A DNA stretch of 64,000 nucleotides from Mycobacterium sp. M26 (GTDB lineage Bacteria; Actinomycetota; Actinomycetes; Mycobacteriales; Mycobacteriaceae): positions 935,468 to 999,467 of the forward strand of contig NZ_LN929907.1 of NCBI RefSeq assembly GCF_001494595.1. The letters run 5' to 3'. Within the stretch, counting starts at the first letter, position 1. Every line of letters starts with the position of its first letter. The notes below the pieces were generated by a model that saw only the letters and a list, made by a program, of their open reading frames with translations, was not told where the DNA came from and did not search any database. The position numbers were made by a program, and so were the translations under genes. Positions 8,904 through 17,911 of the stretch are shown here, one piece after another.

Positions 8904-10583
8904 ATGTCTAGTCTCATCGACTTGCCCTCGAAGGCACTGGCCAAGATCCAGACCCTGGCCGAACGCGGCGCTGCGGAATTGCACTACCTGCAGAAGCTGA
9001 TCGAGTCCGGGGCGTTCGGCCTGGAACCACCGCAGAACCTCGCCGGCATGGTGGCCGACATCCGCCGCTGGGGTGAGATCGGGATGGTCCCGGCGCTCAA
9101 TGCCCGGCGCACCCCCAACCGGGTGGCGATCATCGACGACGAGGGGTCGATGACGTGCAAAGAGCTCGACGACGCCGCCAACGCGGTGGCCAATGGGCTG
9201 CTGGCAATGGGTGTCAAGGGCGGCGACGGGGTGGCGATCCTGGCCCGTAACCATCGCTGGTTCGTCATCGCCAACTACGGCGCGGCCCGGGTCGGGGCCC
9301 GCACGATCATGCTCAACACGGAGTTCTCCGGACCGCAGATCCGCGAGGTCTCCGAGCGCGAAGGCGCGCGGGTCATCATCTACGACGACGAGTACACCGA
9401 GGCCGTCAAACTCTCCGAGCCCCCGCTGGGCAAGCTGCGGGCGCTGGGCACCAACCCGGACAAGGTAGAGCCGTCGGGCAGTACCGACGAGACCCTGGCC
9501 GAGCTGATCGCGCGCAGCAGCAGCGCACCGGCGCCCAAGGCCACCAAGCGCTCGGCCATCGTCATCCTCACCAGCGGCACCACCGGCACCCCCAAGGGCG
9601 CCACCCGGCACACCCCGCCGACGCTGGCCCCGATCGGCGGTGTGCTCTCCAGTGTTCCGTTCCGGGCCGGCGAGGTGACCTCGCTGCCGTCGCCGATGTT
9701 CCACGCGCTGGGCTACCTGCACGCGACCATCGCGCTGACGATGGGGACCACGCTGGTTCTGCACCGGCGGTTCAAACCGGCCACGGTGCTCGAGGACATT
9801 CCCAAGCACCAGGTCACCGCAATCGTCGTCGTGCCGGTGATGTTGTCCCGGATGCTCGACGCGCTGGAGAAGATGGAGACCAAACCCGACCTGTCGTCAC
9901 TGCGGATCGTGTTCGTGTCGGGCTCCCAGCTCGGCGCCGAACTGGCCACCCGCGCAATGAAGCACCTGGGCCCGGTGATCTACAACCTGTATGGCTCAAC
10001 GGAAGTCGCGTTGGCGACCATCGCCGGGCCTGCTGATCTGCAGAAGAACCCCGCCACCGTGGGCCAGGTGGTGCGCGGGACGAAGATCCGGATCCTCGAC
10101 GACAACGGTCAGGAGCTGCCGCAGGGGGAGGTGGGCCGCATCTTCGTCGGCAACGCCTTCCCGTTCGAGGGTTACACCGGTGGCGGCAACAAGCAGATCA
10201 TCGACGGCCTGCTGTCCTCCGGCGACGTCGGCTACTTCGACCACAACGGGCTGCTCTACGTCAGCGGTCGCGACGACGAGATGATCGTCTCCGGCGGCGA
10301 GAACGTCTTCCCGGCCGAGGTCGAGGACCTCATCAACGGGCATCCCGACGTCGTCGAGGCCACCGCTCTCGGTGTCGATGACCCGGAGTGGGGAGCCCGG
10401 CTGCGGGCCTTCGTCGTCCTCAAGGAAGAGGCCGAGACCACCGAGGACGCCATCAAGACCTACGTGCGCGAACACCTTGCGCGCTACAAGGTTCCGCGCG
10501 AGGTGGTCTTCCTGGCCGAGCTGCCGCGCAACCCCACCGGCAAGATCCTCAAGCGCGAACTGCGCCAGATCGAGATCCAGTAG
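8904..10583 (+). CDS. fadD2: Fatty acyl-CoA/AMP ligase FadD2
   Basis: The 559-residue acyl-activating enzyme has the AMP-binding P-loop TSGTTGTPKG (about 225-234), the YGSTE motif, SGDVGYFD and the C-terminal lysine in PTGKILKREL. It activates fatty acids as adenylates and transfers them to CoA, feeding beta-oxidation or lipid synthesis. The order polymerase-fadD-fadE equals Rv0269c-Rv0270-Rv0271c, hence the symbol. The gene converges on fadE6. Its last 73 bases plus 9 downstream bases are tandemly duplicated; the first copy keeps the stop, so the protein is intact. Confidence 0.9.
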   Translation: MSSLIDLPSKALAKIQTLAERGAAELHYLQKLIESGAFGLEPPQNLAGMVADIRRWGEIGMVPALNARRTPNRVAIIDDEGSMTCKELDDAANAVANGLLAMGVKGGDGVAILARNHRWFVIANYGAARVGARTIMLNTEFSGPQIREVSEREGARVIIYDDEYTEAVKLSEPPLGKLRALGTNPDKVEPSGSTDETLAELIARSSSAPAPKATKRSAIVILTSGTTGTPKGATRHTPPTLAPIGGVLSSVPFRAGEVTSLPSPMFHALGYLHATIALTMGTTLVLHRRFKPATVLEDIPKHQVTAIVVVPVMLSRMLDALEKMETKPDLSSLRIVFVSGSQLGAELATRAMKHLGPVIYNLYGSTEVALATIAGPADLQKNPATVGQVVRGTKIRILDDNGQELPQGEVGRIFVGNAFPFEGYTGGGNKQIIDGLLSSGDVGYFDHNGLLYVSGRDDEMIVSGGENVFPAEVEDLINGHPDVVEATALGVDDPEWGARLRAFVVLKEEAETTEDAIKTYVREHLARYKVPREVVFLAELPRNPTGKILKRELRQIEIQ

Positions 10584-10674
10584 CCCCCTACCCCTGGCCG
10601 AGCTGCCGCGCAACCCCACCGGCAAGATCCTCAAGCGCGAACTGCGCCAGATCGAGATCCAGTAGCCCCCTACC
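10511..10674 (+). repeat. Perfect 82-bp tandem duplication of the fadD2 3' end
   Basis: Bases 10511-10592 and 10593-10674 are identical. Each unit begins at CCTGGCCGAG and runs through the fadD2 stop codon to CCCCCTACC. The unit is 82 bases, not a multiple of three, but the stop in the first copy protects the protein. The second copy is therefore a non-coding relic between fadD2 and the terminator-like hairpin. Confidence 0.95.
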
Positions 10675-10713
10675 CGCCCAACCCGACACACGGGCGGGAA
10701 AGTGCGAGTAGGG
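10668..10713. terminator. Hairpin between convergent fadD2 and fadE6
   Basis: CCCTAC (10668-10673) can pair with GTAGGG (10708-10713), enclosing CCCGCCC (10673-10679) paired with GGGCGGG (10692-10698). There is no U-tract, which is common for mycobacterial terminators. The position between two converging genes suggests a bidirectional terminator. Confidence 0.5.
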
Positions 10714-10741
10714 CGCTACCTTTCGTCGATCTCGGTGAGGG

Positions 10742-12940
10742 CTACGGGTCGCGCGGCAGGCCGAGCAGCCGCTCGGCGATGATGTTGAGCTGCACCTCCG
10801 AGGTGCCGCCGTAGATCGTGGTGGCACGGCTGGCCAGCAGGTATTCGGCCCACTTGCCCTGCAGCGACTCGGGATCGCCGATGGCGCCGTCGATTCCGAA
10901 CGACGACACCGCGAACTCCGCGTAGCCCTGACCGGTGCGCATCGACAGCAGCTTGGAGATCGCCGCCGACGGCATGGCGTCGCCGCCGGCCAGGGTCAGC
11001 AGTGTCGAGCGCAGGTTCAGCAGCTTGGCGGCGTGCCCCTCGGCGATCAGCTCACCGGCGCGGTGATGCCCGATCTGGTCGAAGTGGCCCTCGCTGACGA
11101 ACTCGACGAAGCCGTCGAGGGTGGCCAGGAAGCCGGGCTCGCTGCTGCCGATCGAAACACGTTCTGCGGTCAAGGTATTGCGGCTGACCTCCCAGCCACG
11201 GTTCACCTCGCCGAGCACCAGTTCGTCGGGCACGAACACGTCGTCGATGAACACGGTGTTGAACATGGCGTTGCCGGTCAACTCCCGCAGCGGCTTGACC
11301 TCCACGCCCTCGCTCTTCATGTCGAGCAGGAAGTAGGTGATGCCGTTATGTTTTGGAGCGTTCGGGTCCGTTCTCGCCAGCAGCGCACCCCACTGGGAGA
11401 ACTGTGCGGCGGTGGTCCAGATCTTCTGGCCGGTGATGCGCCAGCCGCCGTCGACCTTGGTGGCCTTGGTGGTCAGGCTGGCCAGGTCCGAACCGGCACC
11501 CGGCTCGGAGAACAGCTGGCACCAGATCATCTCGCCGCGGAAGGTCGGCGGCAGGAAGCGCTGCTTCTGCTCGTCATTGCCGAAGGCGACGATCGACGGG
11601 ATCAGCCAGGCGGCGATGCCCATCTGCGGCCGGCGCACCCGGCCGGCGCTGAACTCCTGGGCGATGATGATCTGCTCGATCGGGGTGGCCGCCCGACCCC
11701 ACGGCTTGGGCAGATGCGGCTGCACCCAGCCGCCCTCGGCGATCGCGGTGGCGCGTTCTTCGCGCGGAATCGCCTTGAGCGCTTCGACTTCCGCGCGGAT
11801 CTCGTCGCGCAGTTTCTCGGTCTCGGGGTCGAGGTCGATGTTGACCGGTCGCATGCCGGTGCTGGTGGCGGTGTCGAAGACCTTCTGCTGGTACTCCGAG
11901 GACCGGCCGAACGCCGCGACCAGACCGAGTGCGCGGCGGTAGTAGACGTTGGTGTCGTGCTCCCAGGTGAAGCCGATACCGCCGTGCACCTGGATGCAGT
12001 CCTGCGCGCAGTGCTGGGCGGCCTCGGGGGCCAGGGTGGCGGCCACCGCGGCCGCGAACTCGTAGGCCGTTTCCTCGTTGTCCCAGTTCTTTTCGGCTGC
12101 CTCGTCGATCGCGCGGGCGGCATCCCACACCGCGGCGGTGGCCCGCTCCGTGGTGGCGATCATCTGGGCGCACTTGTGCTTGATCGCCTGGAACTGGCCG
12201 ATCGGGCGGCCGAACTGCTCGCGGATCTTGGCGTAGCCCGCGGCGGTGTCGGTGGCCCAGCGGGCCAGGCCGATCGCCTCGGCGGACAGCAGCGTGGTCA
12301 CGATGGCCCGCCCGGCATTCTGGGACAGGTTGGACAGCAGCTGATCGGTACCCACCTCGACACCATTGGCGCGCACGTGCGCGACCGGGCGCAGCAGGTC
12401 GACGGACTTCACCGGCTCGATCTCGAGCTGGGTGGCATCCAGCACCACCCATTCGACCCCGCTGCCGATGGCCACCGGCAGCACCAGCACGGAAGCCTGG
12501 GCGGCCGAGGCCACCGACCGCGCCTCACCGCGGATGACCAGCCCGTCGCCCTGCTCTTCAGCGGTCAGGTCGGACTCCAGAGCGTACGAGGCGATGACGT
12601 CGCCGGAGGCGAGCTGGCTGAGGACCTTGGCCTCGGGATCGTTCGCCGAGATCAGTGCGCTGGCGATCGCCGACGGGATGAACGGCCCTGGTACGGCGCC
12701 GTAGCCGAATTCGGCCAGAACGATGGCCAGCTCCAGCAGGCCGAAGCCCTGGCCGTCCACCGACTCGGCCAGGTGCACGCCGTGCAGCCCCTGCTCGGCG
12801 GCGGCCTTCCAGTAGGGCGGGGGATTGGGGATGGGGTTCTCCAGCGCCTCGTGCAGGACCTCCGATGGCGCTACGCGCGCCACCAGGGACTTCACGGAAT
12901 CCGCGAGATCGTTGTGTTCGGGGCTGATGGCGATGGGCAT
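10742..12940 (-). CDS. fadE6: Two-domain acyl-CoA dehydrogenase FadE6
   Basis: At 732 residues it is twice the length of a usual acyl-CoA dehydrogenase: one dehydrogenase fold occupies about 1-385 and a second about 390-732, as in Rv0271c. The N-half has HGGIGFTWEHD and the C-half has FSEPGAGSDLA and TIYGGTSEVQLN. The enzyme oxidises acyl-CoA with FAD in beta-oxidation or sterol side-chain-like degradation; the substrate is unknown. ATG at 12940 has AGGAG nine bases upstream; a GTG at 12946 would be only three bases from it. It faces fadD2. Confidence 0.9.
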   Translation of the reverse strand: MPIAISPEHNDLADSVKSLVARVAPSEVLHEALENPIPNPPPYWKAAAEQGLHGVHLAESVDGQGFGLLELAIVLAEFGYGAVPGPFIPSAIASALISANDPEAKVLSQLASGDVIASYALESDLTAEEQGDGLVIRGEARSVASAAQASVLVLPVAIGSGVEWVVLDATQLEIEPVKSVDLLRPVAHVRANGVEVGTDQLLSNLSQNAGRAIVTTLLSAEAIGLARWATDTAAGYAKIREQFGRPIGQFQAIKHKCAQMIATTERATAAVWDAARAIDEAAEKNWDNEETAYEFAAAVAATLAPEAAQHCAQDCIQVHGGIGFTWEHDTNVYYRRALGLVAAFGRSSEYQQKVFDTATSTGMRPVNIDLDPETEKLRDEIRAEVEALKAIPREERATAIAEGGWVQPHLPKPWGRAATPIEQIIIAQEFSAGRVRRPQMGIAAWLIPSIVAFGNDEQKQRFLPPTFRGEMIWCQLFSEPGAGSDLASLTTKATKVDGGWRITGQKIWTTAAQFSQWGALLARTDPNAPKHNGITYFLLDMKSEGVEVKPLRELTGNAMFNTVFIDDVFVPDELVLGEVNRGWEVSRNTLTAERVSIGSSEPGFLATLDGFVEFVSEGHFDQIGHHRAGELIAEGHAAKLLNLRSTLLTLAGGDAMPSAAISKLLSMRTGQGYAEFAVSSFGIDGAIGDPESLQGKWAEYLLASRATTIYGGTSEVQLNIIAERLLGLPRDP

Positions 12941-13037
12941 GTTCACAGACTCCTGTGTCGGCTGACCATGTCAATTAACTAACCGGTGGGTTGGGACCGA
13001 GGGTACCCGCGGATGAGAGCGAGGCTGCGTCCAGATC

Positions 13038-14366
13038 TCAGTTTCGCGGATCGGCATCCGGTTCGGGGGTGGCGCGCAGGGCGACGACGACGGCGGCGGA
13101 GATCACCATGAAGATGCCGACCGCCCACATGCCGGCCTTGTCGCTGCCGGTGAACTGGTTCAGCGCGCCGGTGGCGTAGGGCGCGGCGAAGCCGCCGAGG
13201 TTGCCGATCGAGTTGATCAGACCGATCCCGCCCGCGGCGGCCGCCCCGGTGAGGAACTGTGCCGGCAGCGCCCAGAAGCTGGGGATGGCGCTGAAGACGC
13301 CCATCGCCGCGATGCTCACCGGGATCATCACCAACAGCGGGCTGTGCAGGTAGAGGGCGATCGGAATCGCCAAGCCGCCCAGCAACATTGGGATGGCGAC
13401 ATGCCAGACGTGCTCGCGGGCGCGGTCGGCGTGGCGAGACCACAAGTACATCGCGATCGCGGCGAATGTATAGGGCACGGCGGTGATGAGACCGACCTGA
13501 ACGATGGACAGGTGCACGCCGAAGGTCTTCTTGAACCCGGAGATGATGGACGGCAGGAAGAATGCGAGCGCGTACAGCCCGTAGGCGATACCGAAGTACA
13601 CCACCGATAGCGCCCAGATCCGAGGGCTGGTCAACGCCCGGCGCAGCGGGAAGTCGAAGGTGGTGGCCACCTCACGTTCCTCGGCGGCCAGTACCTCGAT
13701 CAGCCACTGCCGTTCGTCGGCCGCCAGCCAGTGTGCGTCGGCGGGCCGGTCGGTCAGATAGAACCAGCAGATGATGCCGAGGATGATCGCGGGCAGCCCG
13801 ACGGAGATCATCATGAACTGCCACCCAGCCAGGCCGAACGTGCCCTCGCCTGCCGAGATCAGCCACGCCGACACCGGGGTGCCGACTGCCGCGGCGATCG
13901 GGCTGGCCATCATGAACATGGCCACGATGCGGGCCCGGTAGGCGGTGGGGAACCAGCGCGTCAGGTAGAAGATCACTCCCGGGAACAGTCCCGCCTCGGC
14001 CACGCCGAGCAGGAACCGCAACACCAGCAGGGTGGCGGCATTGGGCGCGAAACCGATTGCTACCGCGACGATTCCCCACGACACGGCGATGCGGGCCAGC
14101 CACCGCCGGGCGCCGAACCGTTCCAGAGCCAGGTTGGAGGGCACCTCCACCAGCACGTAGCCGATGAAGAAGATGCCCGACGCCAGCCCGAACATGGTCG
14201 ACGTCAGCTGCAGGTGCTCGCTGATATCGGCCTTGGCGATCCCGAGATTGGTGCGGTCGAGGTAGTTGACGAAGTACAGCGCCATGAGAAACGGCACTGT
14301 CCGGATGATCACCTTGCGCAGCGTGCGCGCTTCCAGTGACAGCTCACCGGTGGATGCGACCGACAT
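13038..14366 (-). CDS. MFS transporter, anion:cation symporter type
   Basis: The 442-residue protein has twelve hydrophobic segments and the NYLDRTNLGIA signature of the ACS family (transporters for phthalate, tartrate, glucarate and similar organic anions). ATG 14366 follows a GGAGG, and the start overlaps the end of the upstream dehydrogenase gene by 23 bases; the longer open frame is an extension into that gene. The co-transcribed hydroxyacid dehydrogenase and hydrolase suggest uptake of a hydroxy- or dicarboxylic acid. The substrate is not determinable here. Confidence 0.87.
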   Translation of the reverse strand: MSVASTGELSLEARTLRKVIIRTVPFLMALYFVNYLDRTNLGIAKADISEHLQLTSTMFGLASGIFFIGYVLVEVPSNLALERFGARRWLARIAVSWGIVAVAIGFAPNAATLLVLRFLLGVAEAGLFPGVIFYLTRWFPTAYRARIVAMFMMASPIAAAVGTPVSAWLISAGEGTFGLAGWQFMMISVGLPAIILGIICWFYLTDRPADAHWLAADERQWLIEVLAAEEREVATTFDFPLRRALTSPRIWALSVVYFGIAYGLYALAFFLPSIISGFKKTFGVHLSIVQVGLITAVPYTFAAIAMYLWSRHADRAREHVWHVAIPMLLGGLAIPIALYLHSPLLVMIPVSIAAMGVFSAIPSFWALPAQFLTGAAAAGGIGLINSIGNLGGFAAPYATGALNQFTGSDKAGMWAVGIFMVISAAVVVALRATPEPDADPRN

Positions 14367-15330
14367 CCTGCCTCCCGTTGACGACGTTGACCAGATCCTG
14401 CCCTTCGTGCAGCCGCCGGCAGTTGTCGACGGCCTCGAGCAGGTAGCGCCGCATGGTGTCGCGGGTGACCCAGGTGACGTGCGGGGTGAGCACCACATTG
14501 TCCAGTTGCAGCAGCGAATTGTCGTCGGCCACCGGCTCGACGGCGAATACGTCGAGTCCGGCGGCGGCCAGCCGGCCGGTGCGCAGCGCATCGACCAATG
14601 CAGGCTCGTCCACCACACCGCCGCGAGAGGTGTTGACCAGCAGGGCTTCCGGCTTCATCCGCTCCAATGCTGCGCGGTCGATCAGCTTGTCGGTAGCCGG
14701 GGTCAGCGGTAGGTGCAGGCTGACGATATCGCTCTGCGCGAGTAGGTCGGGAAGTGGACGCCAGGTATTGGTACCGTCGTCAGAAGTGTTGGTGTGCAAC
14801 ACCGTTGCGTCCATGGCGTGCAGAATGCGCTCGACCCGCTTGGCGATGTTGCCGTAACCCACCAGGCCTACCGTGCAACTGCCGATATCGCGCACGGTCT
14901 CGCTGAGGGTGGCATCCGTAGGCCAGCCGCGACCGTCGCGGATCGCCTGATCCAGGGCGGGTAGCCGGCGCAGCGCGGCCAGCATCAGCAGGACGGTGCC
15001 CTCGGCGACCGACGGCGCATTGGCGCCGGGCATGTTGGCCACCGCGATGCCGAGATCGGTGGCGGTGGCGACATCGATGGTGTTGACCCCGGCGCCCAGC
15101 TTGTGCACCAGGCGCAGATTCGGTGCCCGGCGCAGGTCGTCGCCCGACAGCGGCCGCAGAACGTGCCAGATCGCGTCGGCCTGCGGTAGCTCACGGTGCA
15201 GAGTCTCGTCGTCGTCCTCGTGGCACCACACGACGTCAAGCCAATCAGATTCGGGCGCAACGATTCCCAGCACGGTGTCGGTGGGAAGGAAATGCGCGAG
15301 GACTCTCAGCGCCACCGCTTGGCGATCCAT
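14344..15330 (-). CDS. D-isomer-specific 2-hydroxyacid dehydrogenase
   Basis: About 328 residues. The NAD-binding motif VGYGNIAKRV lies near 155, and the catalytic Arg (NTSRGGVVDE), Glu (DVFAVEP) and His (LTPHVTW) of the D-2-hydroxyacid dehydrogenase family are all present. It should interconvert a 2-keto acid and a D-2-hydroxy acid such as glyoxylate or hydroxypyruvate. The start is uncertain: ATG 15330 overlaps the upstream hydrolase gene by 25 bases, GTG 15315 by 10, and neither has a strong ribosome site. It sits between the hydrolase and the MFS gene in one operon. Confidence 0.88.
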   Translation of the reverse strand: MDRQAVALRVLAHFLPTDTVLGIVAPESDWLDVVWCHEDDDETLHRELPQADAIWHVLRPLSGDDLRRAPNLRLVHKLGAGVNTIDVATATDLGIAVANMPGANAPSVAEGTVLLMLAALRRLPALDQAIRDGRGWPTDATLSETVRDIGSCTVGLVGYGNIAKRVERILHAMDATVLHTNTSDDGTNTWRPLPDLLAQSDIVSLHLPLTPATDKLIDRAALERMKPEALLVNTSRGGVVDEPALVDALRTGRLAAAGLDVFAVEPVADDNSLLQLDNVVLTPHVTWVTRDTMRRYLLEAVDNCRRLHEGQDLVNVVNGRQDVGRIHR

Positions 15331-16427
15331 TTCGCAATGGTATCCGCCTGTTCGCTGCGGGCTCCCGGCGTGGTGAAGTAGTGGTCGGTGTCGACCGAAC
15401 ACAACGTCTTGTCGGTGCTGGCGAGCGCGTCGAAGATCCGTTGGGCATCCGACGGGAAGACCCCGGTGTCCTGCTCGGCGTTGATCACCAGGGCCGGGCA
15501 GGTGATGCGCGCCAGGTGCGGTTCGGCGCGCGTCTGGGCGGTCTTCAGGCTCCACATCCCGAGCCAGTTGCGCAGCGTGCAGGCCGCGGCGATGCCGTGG
15601 GCGGAACGGTTGGCCTTCACCGGCACGCCGGCATAACAGAGGTTGGGCTGGCGTTTGGTGGGTTCGATCGTCGGGTCCACCATCCGCGGGTCGGCCCACG
15701 TGCGCATGACCGTGAACGGACGGTCCGAGAAGCCGGCGGCCTGTACTCGCTTGAGTTCGGTCTCGGCCCAGTCGGTGATGGCGTTGTTGCGGGCCACCTG
15801 GGCGTCGCGGTAGCGGGCGACGAACTCGGCCGAGAACGGCGGGCCGTTGCGTTCGTCGAACAGATCGAGGTCGGGATCGCTGGCCACCGGGTCGTTCTCG
15901 TCGATCACCGCCCCGTCCATCCACGCGGTCAGCACCTCGGGGCGTCCGGGGTGTGCCGCACTGGCGATATAGCCGTCGGCGGCGGGCAGCTCTCCGAGTC
16001 CGGCGGCCGGGCGCATCCCTTCCAGCGGCGTCACATTCGGTTCGACGGCCTGGGACTGGTAGGCCGCCATCAGTGATCCGCCACCTGAATTACCCAGCAG
16101 AACAACGGTTTCCACGCCCTGGATCTCGCGCAGCCAGCGGACTCCGACGCCGATGTCCACCAGGGCGTGATCGAGCAGAAAGCTGCTCTCGAAACCCCGG
16201 AACCGGGTGTTCCAGCCCAGAAAGCCGATCCCGCGGGTCGCGATGTAGTCGGCGAGGTAGTGCTCGGAGAAGTCGATCTGATAGTGGGTGGCGATGATCG
16301 CGACCTTGGGCTTGCGCCCTACGCCGCGGTGGTAGAGCCCCTGGCAGGGGTGGCCACCGGCACCGGCCCGGCGGGCGGTGGGCGACGAGACGCCGACGAA
16401 CTCACGAACGACTCCAGGGGTTGCCAT
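15306..16427 (-). CDS. Alpha/beta hydrolase (Rv0272c-like)
   Basis: The 373-residue protein has a nucleophile elbow GNSGGGS, an acidic residue region (INAEQDTGVFPSD) and a late His (DTDHYFTTPG), consistent with an alpha/beta-hydrolase triad. ATG 16427 (MATPGVV) has GAGGAGG ten bases upstream, so the longer frame starting at 16568 is not used. Position two genes from fadE6 and the length resemble Rv0272c. Here it heads an operon with a dehydrogenase and a transporter that I do not recall next to Rv0272c. The substrate is unknown. Confidence 0.82.
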   Translation of the reverse strand: MATPGVVREFVGVSSPTARRAGAGGHPCQGLYHRGVGRKPKVAIIATHYQIDFSEHYLADYIATRGIGFLGWNTRFRGFESSFLLDHALVDIGVGVRWLREIQGVETVVLLGNSGGGSLMAAYQSQAVEPNVTPLEGMRPAAGLGELPAADGYIASAAHPGRPEVLTAWMDGAVIDENDPVASDPDLDLFDERNGPPFSAEFVARYRDAQVARNNAITDWAETELKRVQAAGFSDRPFTVMRTWADPRMVDPTIEPTKRQPNLCYAGVPVKANRSAHGIAAACTLRNWLGMWSLKTAQTRAEPHLARITCPALVINAEQDTGVFPSDAQRIFDALASTDKTLCSVDTDHYFTTPGARSEQADTIAKWIAKRWR

Positions 16428-16627
16428 GGTCCGCGGGCCTCCTCGGGGATAGAGCGCTGAGGAGACGATATTCGCCACCGCCGCCCCGCACGCCTGATCT
16501 TTGACATCCGTCGAAAAATGCGTGCCCGGCCGTGATTGTTGCGTTGTGAACGATGCTGAGCTGGGCAATCGAGGTGGTGTCCGGTGCTAGTTTCGAGGTG
16601 ACCGTGCGGCGCTACCGGGAGCAGTTC
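16428..16627. promoter_or_regulatory. Divergent promoter region, hydrolase operon / VOC gene
   Basis: This 200-base gap separates two divergently transcribed genes, so promoters for both are expected here. No convincing operator palindrome was found by eye. The open frame from 16553 to the VOC start is most likely the 5' leader. Confidence 0.4.
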
Positions 16628-17209
16628 ATGATCAGGCCCAGCTTCACCAACCCCGAATTCGAACTCGGCGGGATCAACCACGTCGCCCTGGTGTGCTCCG
16701 ATATGGCGCGCACCGTGGACTTCTACACCAACGTCCTCGGGATGCCGCTGATCAAGTCCCTGGATCTGCCCAACGGGATGGGTCAGCACTTCTTCTTCGA
16801 CGCCGGCAATGGCGACTGCGTGGCTTTCTTCTGGTTCACCGACGCCCCGGACGGTCACACGGGTGAGACCACGCCGGCCGCACTGCCTGGCGTCGGCGAC
16901 ATCGTCACCGCGGTGGGCTCGATGAACCACATCGCCTTCCACGTTCCCGCCGAGAAGTTCGACGAGTACCGCCAGCGCCTCAAGGACAAGGGGGTGCGGG
17001 TGGGGCCGGTACTCAACCACGACAACAGCCCCTCGCAGGCGGCACCCACCGTCCATCCCGGGGTGTACGTGCGCTCGTTCTACTTCACCGACCCCGACGG
17101 AATTCTTCTCGAGTTCGCCTGCTGGACCAAGGAATTCGTCGAGGGTGAGGCGACGACGGTGCCCAAGACGGCGGCCGACCGCCGGCCCCGGCTACACGCG
17201 GCGCCCTAG
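16628..17209 (+). CDS. VOC (glyoxalase/dioxygenase) family protein, Rv0274-like
   Basis: ATG 16628 is preceded by GGGAG at a 6-base spacing and gives 193 residues. Two beta-alpha-beta-beta-beta modules supply metal ligands: His in GGINHVALVC, His in MNHIAFHV and Glu in LLEFACW. Proteins of this fold include extradiol dioxygenases, glyoxalases and epimerases; the exact reaction cannot be told. The gene converges on a TetR gene, and the two stops are read from the same CTAG at 17206-17209. Confidence 0.85.
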   Translation: MIRPSFTNPEFELGGINHVALVCSDMARTVDFYTNVLGMPLIKSLDLPNGMGQHFFFDAGNGDCVAFFWFTDAPDGHTGETTPAALPGVGDIVTAVGSMNHIAFHVPAEKFDEYRQRLKDKGVRVGPVLNHDNSPSQAAPTVHPGVYVRSFYFTDPDGILLEFACWTKEFVEGEATTVPKTAADRRPRLHAAP

Positions 17210-17829
17210 TCGCGGAACAGCCGCGGATCCCCGATCTCTTCGATCATCGCGGTGATCTGGTCGACGAGCTCGGCTGCTGACAGCCCGACCGCGCCGGCCA
17301 GCCAGGCACTGATGGTCTGACCCACCCCGCCGACCACGAAATAGGCGAAGGCCTTGATCCGGTCATTGGCCCGGCGATTGAGGGTGGACTCCACATGCTG
17401 GCCCGACAGCATCGCGAACACCGGGCCGAGTTCCTGGCGCTTGCGCACCACCGTGGAGTTGGACACCTGCGCGCTGAACAACAACCGGCCCAGGCGCGGA
17501 TCGCGCTCCACGGTCTCGACGAGATTCGCGATGCCCGCGCGGCTCTGCTCGGCGGGCGGGGCCGCTGCCACGGCGGCCTGTGTGGTGGTGGCCAGGCCCG
17601 CCACCGCCCAGTCGAAGACCGCGGTGACGAACTCGTCCTTGTCGGCGAAGCTCTCGTAGAAATAGCGGGTGGCGACACCGGCCTGACGGCAGATACCGCG
17701 CACCGTCAGCTCGGCCGGGTCGGCGTCGCCGCCGAGCAGTTCCAGCCCCGCCTCCAGCAGGCTGGCGTGCCGCCGGGCCAGCCGGTCGGCGGCGTCCACC
17801 CCGCCGTACGGCCGCGCCTGCGTCGTCAT
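17206..17829 (-). CDS. TetR-family regulator (Rv0275c-like)
   Basis: 207 residues from ATG 17829. The N-terminal helix-turn-helix is clear (LTVRGICRQAGVATRYFYE, about 42-60), followed by a helical ligand-binding domain. It is divergent from the MpaB-type gene (83 bases apart), the likely target, and convergent with the VOC gene. An upstream start at 17865 is possible but adds a Cys/Trp-rich extension unlike TetR proteins. Confidence 0.87.
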   Translation of the reverse strand: MTTQARPYGGVDAADRLARRHASLLEAGLELLGGDADPAELTVRGICRQAGVATRYFYESFADKDEFVTAVFDWAVAGLATTTQAAVAAAPPAEQSRAGIANLVETVERDPRLGRLLFSAQVSNSTVVRKRQELGPVFAMLSGQHVESTLNRRANDRIKAFAYFVVGGVGQTISAWLAGAVGLSAAELVDQITAMIEEIGDPRLFRD

Positions 17830-17911
17830 CCGGTCATCTTGACACCAGCCGCAGGCAACCGGCAATATCGGGAAACATCGGTTCTCAGATTATGCGACAG
17901 GTGAGGCAAGA

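Noticed and set aside
10372..10711. Open frames running through the duplicated fadD2 tail
   Set aside because: They arise because the 82-base duplication carries coding-like sequence past the stop. No start signal or independent conservation is expected.
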